A stretch of DNA of 64,000 nt from Eleginops maclovinus (taxonomy: Eukaryota > Chordata > Actinopteri > Perciformes > Eleginopidae): contig NC_086352.1 of the NCBI RefSeq assembly GCF_036324505.1, forward strand, positions 27,918,312-27,982,311, in the 5' to 3' direction. This document shows, one piece after another, positions 54,772 through 64,000 of this stretch. The translations under genes were made by a program, and so were the position numbers. The stretch's first letter is position 1. The number at the start of each line of letters is the position of its first letter. The notes beneath the pieces were generated by a model. That model saw nothing but the letters and a program-made list of their open reading frames with translations, searched no databases and had not been told where the DNA came from.

Positions 54772-55339
54772 CAACCTGTAGAGAAAAATAAAAGCAGGTT
54801 AAAGGCGGAATTACAACATGAGTTGCATGATTACTTTCAAATACTTTGCTCAACACATATGGCACAAACTACCAGAAGGTCTGAGCCATACTTAAACACC
54901 TTGTAGTTTAGAAAATTCAATACATTTTTGCCCTGGAACTTGCCATGTTTTTATGTGCAAGACAGTTCAATATTCACATTACTCTGCCATTTTTGTTATC
55001 TTTATTTTGCAATTTATTAATGTTACTTTATATTTATAACAGTACTTTATATGTTGACTTCCCTTTTCTTAATGCTGCTGCTTGTGTTTCTTTGTGTTTC
55101 TTCTCTTTTTAACAAGGATGTGTAGTTATTTTAGTAACTTGTGTCTGCTTCTCTGTTTAATATGCAAGTCTACTTATTTTATTAGTACTTTTTATCTGCA
55201 ATGTGCCCTTCGCGGTAACAATATAAATGTCCCCGCTGTGGGACGAATAAAAACTGTATGATACTGACTCATAAATTATCCAGTGTATAAAAGAAGAAAC
55301 AGAAGAAGATTGTTAATCCCACACATGCATTATTGTTGT

Positions 55340-55425
55340 GGAGAAATGTCAGTGATGGTGGGAGTTGGGATTCAGTGTCCTGCTCAAGGGCACCACGGCA
55401 ATGCCCAGCAGGATGTGCACTAATT
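55340..55425. repeat. SINE-like fragment
   Basis: GGATTCAGTGTCCTGCTCAAGGGCACCACGGCAATGCCCAG-type sequence resembles the middle of common fish SINEs (CTTGCTCAAGGGCAC motif). Only this core is present. Confidence 0.35.
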
Positions 55426-55912
55426 AGAAAGTTAATATCTTGGGTGCAGGTGATTTACAAAATGATAGAGGGAAAAAAATGTTGTCAGTACTGTATAAAA
55501 GCAGTTCTTCGCAGTTTTCTTCACTATCAAATTCACACAAATGTTCATGTTATCTAAATGTAACATTAACATAAATAATAACAACAAACACGATTATTAA
55601 TCACAACGTGTACATGATGTCTTTTGGTATTTTTGCATGGTTGCACCATTACATGCTTTACTGCAACACTTCACAGCGTCCTTGTTAATGTAATTAATGA
55701 CATCTGAGTTTATCCTGCTGGGAAAATATTGATATGCTGGGATAAAGACTGTAATTTATGAGCAGGTGTTTTCCATTGTTCTGTAATTAGCCAGTTCAAA
55801 TACAGCTGCAATGGCAAATTAGTTTAGGGCACATCACAAACTTCCTTTTTGAGAATTATCTGCTGTTTTAGGTACATAAAAACGTCAACTATCTTGTGCA
55901 TTCATATTAGTG

Positions 55913-55968
55913 CATGATTGAAAGTGCATGATTGAAAGAGCCTGCTTGAAAGAGCCTGCTTTCAGCTA
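55913..55968. repeat. Two adjacent 14-bp tandem duplications
   Basis: TGCATGATTGAAAG twice, followed by AGCCTGCTTGAAAG twice. The two units themselves share the TTGAAAG end, suggesting stepwise duplication. Confidence 0.85.
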
Positions 55969-56469
55969 CACCACAGGGAATAAAGTATCTGTAAAAGAGG
56001 TAAGTAGTTAGGGTGCATTCATTTTGAATACGTTAAATACAATGTAGTGTGCACACTGCTGGCCTTCTTTCGCTAATTGTCATTACTGATAGTTTTATGT
56101 ATAGTGTTTCTTATAGAGTTTGAAATGCAGTTTAATTTAGCTAACGTTAGGTCATATTACAACAGTTTGAAAGACAAGTCAGGTTACATTATTTCTGTGT
56201 AAGAAGCTGTCTTCTGGCAGTCTGAGGACTAACGTGAGCTCACGCAGGGCAATGCATTTCTGGCCAACATCAGACAACACAAACTGCTAGCATGTTAGCT
56301 GTAAAAAGTTCAGGGTGGTTTAGACTGAATGACATCCCACTTCTTGTCCTGTGTTTGTGTTTCACTCTTTTTGTTTTATCATAAAATTAAAATCACTCTT
56401 TTATAATGTTTTACCAACCATGTTTACGTTGGCGTTGGTAAGCTAACTGGTTCGTACAGACAATAGCTT

Positions 56470-56660
56470 CATCCATTTTTATCATAGTAACTTTGTGCTC
56501 CCGGCGTGCCCAATGTTTTAATTGATAATATGATATCCTACCACTTCAATTATTCCGAAGTAAACTCTGGGAAAGCCATCAGCGAAAACGCTCCAACGGT
56601 AGTCCTTCTTCGTCTATAGTCCGACCGGAAACTGCGTTATGGTGTAATTTGGTTCCGTAC
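56470..56660 (-). promoter_or_regulatory. Candidate znf408 promoter and untranslated exon
   Basis: GC-richer island with CpG sites in AT-rich DNA. On the minus strand it holds an ETS-type site (TTTCCGG near 56625) and, 70 bp further, AAGTG followed by GTAGGA, a possible donor for a non-coding first exon about 1.8 kb upstream of the first coding exon. No transcript evidence. Confidence 0.3.
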
Positions 56661-57524
56661 ACAGTCGCAGAATTCTTCGTTGGTGTTGTAGTCACATACA
56701 TGACACAGTTTATAAAAGACAGCATTTATAAAAGGGGGGAAAACATAATTTGAGAAAAAGATTAAGTTAAACACGCAAGCCATCAACAAGATCAATAGCC
56801 TAACACAGTTCTGATTCATAAACTAAAAGAAACAACAGTGTCCCCAAAACATTTGGATAATCTTAGTTTAGTTTTGGGAATGACGTCTCTTAGTATAAGG
56901 TTTCAGGTCAGTTGAAGTAAACAGAAAAAAAAGAATTGTTGGGCTTTCTGCCAACTCTGTTGACCAGTTGGTTCCACAAATGAGCAAATCACTAGTGGAG
57001 TGAGTACTATTAAACGTAAAAAACAAAACAAAAAAGACTAAACATCTGCTTTGTTCTTTCTTAAAGGTAAATTGAGGGTTATATTTTTTATCCATTTGGA
57101 TAATAAAACAAATGCCTAAAACAAGCACTGCCGCAAACAAAGGAACAAGAAAAAAAAGGAAGAGTGGACTCTGACCAGCTTCATTGCTGTGAAGGAAGAG
57201 CAGATGATTAACCCTTAGATGCACAAGTGATTGGACCCTACACTCTTTCATAAGTGGGTCAAAAATGACCCATATTAGAATCAATGTGTTTTTATGCCAT
57301 TTTTGTCATTTTGGTTAAGAATAATCACTTGTACAATATTTTGTATTATATCTAGGACCACACAAGAATGATTTCATGTTTGAAATATCTTTAATTTTTC
57401 ACTTTTAAACATTTTTTAAAACAATTTAAAAAACATTTTGAACATATTGATAATTGAAAAAGAAGACAATTACCCAGAACAGAAATAGAAAAATGTGAAC
57501 ATCCTGTTTTGCCTTCTTGTCTCC

Positions 57525-59282
57525 TCACTGTATGCAGTTGAGACAAACTATCTGTCTCTGGCTATGATCATTGCACACAGGTACATTGCATTTCCCACAC
57601 CTATTGTTGATTTTGCGATCTTTGTTACTTGGGCAGATCTGACACCTTTTTCTGTTTGGTTGGCCCTGTCTGCTTCTTTCCTGTGGCTGGGTTGTGGCTT
57701 TTGTCACCCCACACCTTCCCATTGCTTCAATAATCGGGGTTTGCAGTTGGGGGCAGCCTTCCAGTCGACTCCTCATGTGTTGTGACAAGCTTCTTTGACA
57801 GCTCATTGAGGAAGAGCCATCGTGCATAGGTGATTCCGCTCTTGAATTCTGGGTGCTGAGCCGTGAAAAAGGTGTAGGTATTCAGGGTGGCGATGTCAAG
57901 TATGTTGTACCACAGCACTATGGACCACCGCTGTGTTTGGCAGTTGCAGGTGTAGATGCCAACCATCTGGTCAGTGGTGTCTACACCTCCTTTCGTCTTG
58001 TTGTAAAATGTGATCACTTCTGTTTTTTTCTTCCTGCTATTTTCATCCACTACTTTGTCGTGGTGCATCGTGCTCAGGAGCACAACAGCCATTCCTTTCT
58101 TTCTGACATAGCTGACCATGGTAAGGCTGCCGTTGAATCCAAACTCTGTGCTCTGAACTTCCCTGGACTTGGAAGGCTTCATCAGAGGAGGGATGTCTGG
58201 CTTGTTCTGACGTAGAGTCCCCACAATAGTGAGATCCTTCTCCAGGAGATGCTGCGCAAGAGACACACTGGTGAAAAAGTTATCCGTGGTGATGTTGTGA
58301 CCTGTGTTTCTAAATCTACTACACAACTGCTGGACAAGGTTTTCCCTCAGATTCTTCTGAACTTCTTCCCCTGGTTGTCTCCCTGTGTAAACTATACCAT
58401 CTATTGCATAGGGGATGCGTGCATCACAAACCCAGAAGATCTTTAGGCCGTACTTGGTGGGCTTGCTTGGCATGTACTATAAAAACTTGCACCTCCCCCT
58501 GAATGGCACAAGCTGTTCGTCCACAGTGACACAATTACTGGGGATGAATCTCTGTCTGCAGTTGACCAGGAACAGGTCCCATTCATAGCGGAAGGCTGCC
58601 ATATGGTCTGTTTCCAGTCGGACGGCTCTGGTCCTCTTGTCATCGAAGCGCAAGACACGGCGAATATCTTCAAATCTTCCTACAGCCATACTGGCATTGT
58701 ACATGGGATTATGTAAAGGACTCCCAAACAGCTCACGGACTGATACATGCCAGTTCTTCTCACTTCCTGCAAGAAGGGTCAATCCAATGAAGGCCATGAA
58801 TTCATCTTTGTTGACATTTTTCCACTCTTTTCTGGTAGCTGCTGCTACTCTCCGTCCCTCCAAGTTTGTGCACTTCATCACCTCTTGTATTATATCATCA
58901 GTGATAAAGAGCTCCCATGCATCTTTTGGTGAAAAAGTGGTGGTAAGCCCTTGTGCAGGTCCTGACCGACTTCTGAGGAAATTGTGGCTCAGTGTTCTGC
59001 CCTGGGTGGGAGGTAGCTCGCTCCAGTAAGAGCCCTTACGACTCATTCTGTTGGATGTGATTTGGACTTTCTTCTTCAGAGGACTCACAAGAGGAATCTT
59101 CTGTGTCTAATTGATCCTGTTCAGTTTGTAGAGTTGGATTTCCAGGTGGACGACACACTGCCACCTGGACAATAGTCTGGGTCCTCATCATCTGAGATTT
59201 CAGATTCTGACTCCAACCCCGTAACTGCCTCTCCATCATCCAGCATCTGTAGGACCATTTCAGCTGTGTACCTAGCAGCCAT
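57525..59282 (-). pseudogene. piggyBac transposase (PGBD-like), broken
   Basis: From ATG at 59282 (MAARYTAEMVLQMLDDGE, acidic N terminus) to the C-terminal cysteine-rich finger (CQICPSNKDRKINNRCGKC...C) at 57525. The catalytic aspartates are visible in VDEQLVPFRG, TTDNFFTS and GGVDTTDQM. Defects: loss of frame in the N-terminal 70 codons (near 59090-59140), one in-frame TAG between KFL and YMPSKP (58476-58474, a single-base change from Gln would explain it), and a frameshift near 57775 before the cysteine-rich domain. About 590 residues in the undamaged state, normal for the family. Confidence 0.93.
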
Positions 59283-59383
59283 GACGCCTTTAATATAGTA
59301 ATGTTAGCTATCTTAGTTAGCTAGCTATAAAGTAGGCAAATTTGTTGATAATAACATACTCTTTCACACAACAGTCATGAATG

Positions 59384-59407
59384 ACACACACACACACACA
59401 CACACAC
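59384..59407. repeat. (AC)12 microsatellite inside the piggyBac element
   Basis: A short pure AC run between the transposase start and the right terminal repeat. Confidence 0.9.
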
Positions 59408-59785
59408 AATATTTTCTGAGGATAATACTTACACGTATCAGATCTTGCTGTGTAAAATAATCTTCCTGAGGGGTGACACTTCTGATATAGTCTGTGTGGT
59501 CCACAGTTAATGTATTCCAGACAGCCACAGTTGATAAGAATCAAAGGTTCCCTTAGATTCCATAGAAAATGCATGTGGGTAATTTTTGACCCACTTATGG
59601 AAGCTTGGGGTAGTAATAAAAAAACTCAAATTTCTTAAAATGTAATTTAAATGGCATGATATCAAAAACATGTTTTTTGAGGAATACCTGGAATATGAAA
59701 TGATAACAATTTTTCATTACGAAGATATTTTAAGTAAACAACCTCACCGGGTCATTTTTGACCCACTTATGCATCTAAGGGTTAA

Positions 59786-62574
59786 GACGAAATCGATCAA
59801 TTATTTGTGTGTGCAGTGAAGATTGGAGATGTAATGTAACTTTTATTTTGTTTCATAAAACCTCAAATAAACATCTCAAATTGAGAAAATAGTACAAATT
59901 GTTTTTAACCTGCTTTCCATAAAATAAATAACACAGAAAAATATAGATTTTTACTTTTTTTTTGTCACTATAACGTTTTGGTTCTAAATTATTTTTAAAA
60001 TGTATGTATTTCAAGGTTTTTGTAAGGGTTACTACTAAATTACAGTGTGGTATATGATCAGAAAAACTTGCTTGCTTAGTCTTTTTAGTAATAAAGCCAG
60101 ATATTTGCAGAGATGATGATGATACAAAATATGTGCCTTTAATGAAGGTGAAGATTTCACACCTGCTGTTTCACTGTGACATTACTTTAGCCATTTCTGT
60201 CAGACAAATAGATTTCTAGACAGGAGAAAAATGTTACATGTTATTAAATTACATATTAAATGTCTATATTTTTTATTTAAGTTATTTTAGTAAAAAATGT
60301 TGTCTGATTTATGTGAAAAGTTAAAATTCAGGTTCCTCAGTGTCATAGTTTGACAATAATATTCATCTTTCTTAGTTTGCAGTTATGACAAAATGGTTAT
60401 AGCTTGCTCACAGCAGGAAACAGTTAGCAATATGTTTAAGGTTTTCCACTAATTAGCAAATGCAAAACATGTTGAGAGCAGAGAGAAACGATTCATCCTG
60501 AGGCCCGGGGCAGAGAGGTGAATCGGTGTGTGTTATGGGTGGGGTGCAAGAGATCCTTAAAAGAACCCCATTCAGTCACAGGGGAATGCTGACGCCATGC
60601 GCAACCCACTCTCTTGGGCAAATAGAAATTTACTGTAATTGTATTATTACTATGAGTCAGTGCCATGTTCTATTTGCCTCGACTGCTGCCACAGAAACAC
60701 TTAGCTCACTGAGAGGTGGACACCAGGTGAAAGATGTGATTGTCGTCTGTACCTGAATATCTGGGTGTTGACCCCTGTCGAATGAAGGAGGCCTGACTGA
60801 TCTCCACAGTCTGTTAATTATATAAGTTTAACACTTAATATCCTCAGGTAGGAGCAGAGTCCTTAAAACACCTGAATCAATTACAGAAGGTAACACCCAA
60901 AGAGTTTTAATTTGTTAAAGATACATGTGAGTACAAACATTCAGACATTTTAGTTCTCTTCTATTATTTTTTATTTTCTATTACAGTTCCTTGTGCAGAG
61001 AACCCGTTTTCATAGCTGCAGTTTGACCTGCATTGTCCTCAAATCGACAGTATTTTAGAGTTTGAAAGAATTTAATTGATATTACTGGTGTTAGTTGACC
61101 ATGTATAAAATGTAAACAAAAATGTCAACACCCACTTCAACATTGTTGCTCATTGATGTGTTTTCAATAGTTTTTGATGGAGCTATTTGGCACAAAACTT
61201 GAAGATAAAGTAGACCTTGAAACAGTCACATTACATGTGTTAGTAGATACATTCACTGTTGGTTTTGGAGTTGTATTTTATTAACAGTTCTCTTTTAAAT
61301 CAGTGAATATAACACACTACAACAGACGCATGTACATATTGTAAATTGAATTCTCAGTCTTTGGTTCATCATGTAGCAGGAGACAGTACGTATGCAGGAG
61401 GCACAGCCCCCAGATACAGCAATAATGACATAAACAAGCACTCAAATGAAAGCAGTCAAAGGTGAAACAAAGCAGGCATTTAACATTGAAATGTTTACAG
61501 TGAGGTTATTTCCTCTGAGGTTATAAACATGAAATAGATAGCAGGTTCGTTATACTGACAATTGTTCCACAACACTATGCACTGCACAGCATCTTGGGAT
61601 ATAATGAAAACTAAAAACACAGAAAACAAAATACTCAAAACAGCCAACATGACAAACTGTGCAATAACAAGCAGGTTTCATATAATCCGCAACAGATTAA
61701 ATATGAGCAGTAGTGTATTCAGCCTGTCTGTGTGTTGCTGATGCTGCTGTAGTCTCATATGATGAACAACAAACACTGGCTCGTTCCAGCAGAGACTCAG
61801 TTACTGTGAAAACGATAAATAAAAGATCATGTATTCATATTGTCCACAAGTCTCTGCTCTAAACAAATGTTTTACTATACGGTTTGTGGGAATAGTGTGC
61901 TTATCTTTAGGGCTAATATCAGTCTTAATATCTAATATCAGAATATTCCATTTATGTAGGGTAACTTTGACCAGATGTGAAACACGTTAGCGGTGTTGAA
62001 CAATCCCAATAGCCTCCATCTTCAAAATGTATACCTCTGAACAGTTTTAAAATATCATGTTTTCTCTGTTTTTGTAATGGACTTTTCCACGCTGGGAGAT
62101 TGTTTTCAAGCTGTATTACAAGAAGGATTTGGGAAAAAATGACTCTTCATAATTATACTAGGAACGAGCATGACTGATAATAACCGTTGGGGAACTTTAA
62201 AAGCACCTGTACAACATATCACTTTTTTGATGTCTCACACCATAAACCAGTTGTAAAGCAAATCTTGATGCATCACCAACCATCTACAACAGTCAGACAG
62301 TGAACCAGATAGATGTGATCTTTGATAAAACTTATGGAACAAAGTATCCCAGCAATAAATTCACCACACAAAAATAAATCACAACACACAATGCAAATAA
62401 ACTCAGAGCAATACAAATATTATATATAATTAAAATATATTATGAGGGACAAGGGATCAAAACATGATGTAGCCTTCGAACTATTTACCCTTTCAATTCA
62501 TCTTCACTAAAATAAAAAATGGATTTGTGATGCAAATGTTTTTAAATAATGAACTCCTCTTTTTTCTTTTTCTT
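59786..62574. other. Intergenic DNA and lectican 3' region
   Basis: No further gene. The right part probably contains the lectican 3' untranslated region; a minus-strand AATAAA at 61282-61277 would give a tail of about 1.3 kb. The rest is AT-rich without recognisable elements. Confidence 0.4.
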
Positions 62575-62639
62575 TTAGTGAAGCCTGCCATCAGATGCCG
62601 TCCTGCTGGTGCTCGGCTGTGTTCTTTTTGTGGCATTCA
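62575..62639 (-). CDS. Lectican terminal exon
   Basis: Acceptor TCGGTCGCCACAG before TGAATGCC; encodes [20 protein letters not shown], a final His and a TAA stop. Short basic Ser/Thr-rich tail with one N-glycosylation sequon (NAT). Phase matches the sushi exon (1). Least certain of the three exons because the tail is poorly conserved between lecticans. Confidence 0.75.
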
Positions 62640-64000
62640 CTGTGGCGACCGAGAAAAACAACAATAGTGAGTTAACATAATTCAACACCGCTGCCTTACC
62701 TGCAGAGAGGTTTTTCCCAAGGTGAACAAAGGGGAATTCACATAGACTGCACTCACCTTTAGTACATTTCACTTGGGGCTCCTCCCACTGACCATCTGCC
62801 TTACATCGGACAACCGGAGGATGGCGCTGTGAAAACCCTGGGTTGCACTGATAGCGGATGATGGAGTTGACAGGGTATTCTTCCCTCTTGTTACCAAACA
62901 TATGGGAATTCTCCACCTCAGGCGGGGCGCCACAAGACACTGAGGACAGAGCCAGAGATAACAGCATCACACCATGTGCCCATCTATATCTTGTTTTGAG
63001 TTTTTTCAGCACAGTAGGCAATACTGCTGTTATCACACCAATATCAATCAATACTGACAATCTATAATTGTAGGCCAAACTTGGTCTAAAGCAACACAAG
63101 AGGTCCCTCAACAAAAGCCTATGGGATTTTTCCATTTGATTTACGAATATAGCCCAAAATAAGATGTGGCAACCACAGGTTTATGATACTTAAAGGTTTT
63201 GTTCAGGAGGATCGTCTTTACATGTTAACAATACTTTTATGATTTTGAAGTGTGAATGCAAATGCAAGAATTAAAGGTAAGATAAGGCTATGAGTGAAGT
63301 ATATCAGGGTCGCATAACTTCACAGCAGCACCTCTAAGCTAAAAGCAGCTAATATTCGGCGTGAAGATGTCTCATTTAGTCACTTGTTAGCAACTTCCGT
63401 TTTCTATGCCATATAATAGCTTTGGACATTTAAGAGTGGGGTCATCGTGTAGGTCCAAGAACAAAATAAAAAGTATCTTTAGCTTGTGTTAACCACAGAC
63501 ATTATTTCAGGCAGCTACACATGAAGTAAAAATAGATTTATAGACTAGGGAACAGGAAGTTGTAAGATGCCAAGTAATGATCCGTTTTTGGACTCATTTC
63601 TGCGCCACTGTATGTGTGCTCTGTGTCAATGGGTTCCCTCATACCTCTGCTCAAATGATGTAGAATTACCACGCAACGCTGGAGCTCTGGGACTTTTTTT
63701 GTTGCCTTTTAGCTTTTTTTCTTTAGTTTTACCTGACATTTCCAGGAGCCACACACATTGTTTCAGCAAACACGATTTGAGTAGCATTCCAACACATTTG
63801 CCATAGCAACTCTATATTACGTAATTTTACCTCCAATGTCCACAAAAAGTAAGTAGCACAGCTTAAAAACCTCAAGTTAAGATTTTTTTCTTTTTTTCTA
63901 ACCAACATACCGGGGCCTTTCTTGCAGGTGAACGGTAGGTGGTAGTTGCATGGCACATCGTTCCACTGGCCGTTGTCATACCAGATCATCGCCACACAGT
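62575..64000 (-). CDS. Lectican core protein, last three exons (partial)
   Basis: Secreted extracellular-matrix chondroitin-sulfate proteoglycan (aggrecan/versican/neurocan/brevican family). Exons 64000-63911 (cut by the window edge), 62939-62757 and 62639-62575 join in frame with GT-AG borders. In order they encode the end of the C-type lectin domain ([20 protein letters not shown], with the WND carbohydrate/calcium motif), a complete sushi domain ([12 protein letters not shown] to VKCTK), and a 20-residue Ser/Thr/Arg-rich tail. The G3 lectin-sushi order is diagnostic for lecticans. Brevican- or neurocan-like is my best guess, but the subtype cannot be fixed from the C terminus; the rest lies beyond the right edge. 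Confidence 0.9.
62757..62939 (-). CDS. Lectican sushi (CCP) domain exon
   Basis: 183 nt, phase 1 at both ends, as sushi exons usually are. Acceptor CTGTCCTCAG, donor GTGAGT. It encodes the four cysteines ([26 protein letters not shown]) and the conserved Trp in GQWEEP. Confidence 0.95.
63911..64000 (-). CDS. Lectican C-type lectin domain, end of exon (partial)
   Basis: The final 30 codons of the lectin domain, ending [13 protein letters not shown], with donor GTATGT. It starts beyond the right edge of the window. The [10 protein letters not shown] motif is the calcium-site-2 and disulfide region of the G3 domain. Confidence 0.93.

Larger units (their letters stand above)
57212..59781 (-). 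mobile_element. Complete piggyBac transposon, 2570 bp
   Basis: Terminal inverted repeats CCCTTAGATGCA and TGCATCTAAGGG are flanked on both sides by TTAA (57208-57211 and 59782-59785), the piggyBac target duplication. Sub-terminal inverted copies of CATAAGTGGGTCAAAAATGA lie near 57250 and 59741-59770, with another partial copy near 59581. The minus strand carries one transposase gene, now broken. The element sits about 0.55 kb upstream of the putative znf408 promoter region. Confidence 0.97.

Noticed and set aside
54575..54865. Alternative frame over the first znf408 exon starting MPYVLSKVFE
   Set aside because: It runs through the splice acceptor upstream of the real ATG and does not join in frame with exon 2.

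Overview
The window is nuclear genomic DNA of a ray-finned (teleost) fish. The reasons are a fish-type alpha-2D adrenergic receptor, vertebrate genes with short GT-AG-bounded exons, very long CA/GT microsatellites, and Tc1, hAT, piggyBac and L2-type repeats typical of teleosts. There is no sign of bacterial or viral gene organisation. Exon structures below were built by hand from splice consensus and reading-frame continuity; no search was run.

Three protein-coding genes are supported, all on the minus strand. (1) An alpha-2 adrenergic receptor of the fish 2D type has two coding exons (29870-29547 and 26113-24956). It is split by a 3.4 kb intron between transmembrane helices 2 and 3, and the stop codon is followed almost directly by a 271 bp dinucleotide repeat. 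(2) znf408 has eight coding exons (54771-42398) and an uninterrupted 824-residue frame: a degenerate PR/SET domain, ten C2H2 fingers and an acidic tail. (3) The last three exons of a lectican proteoglycan core protein (64000-62575: end of the C-type lectin domain, a sushi domain, a short tail) run off the right edge.

The rest is non-coding and transposon-rich. Positions 1-24 kb are a gene desert holding paired CA/GT tracts (0.67-1.0 kb), TTAA-flanked MITEs (1.3-2.5 kb), an unfamiliar 2.26 kb terminal-inverted-repeat element with its own reading frame (5481-7741), a full-length but broken Tc1 element (21096-22742) and an hAT MITE (22795-23287). The receptor intron carries a deleted Tc1-like relic. 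Upstream of the receptor lies a 1.1 kb purine-rich tract, then possible regulatory blocks, then several MITEs at 32-36 kb. A (TG)n-G33 tract sits at 38.5 kb. znf408 introns carry repeated copies of one MITE family, one of them split by an L2 fragment. Between znf408 and the lectican gene is a complete 2570 bp piggyBac element with both TTAA target duplications and a decayed transposase.

The three genes are neighbours, not a pathway: a catecholamine receptor, a zinc-finger transcription regulator and an extracellular-matrix proteoglycan. The least familiar object is the 5481-7741 element, whose terminal motif occurs five times within it and whose reading frame I can place only tentatively.
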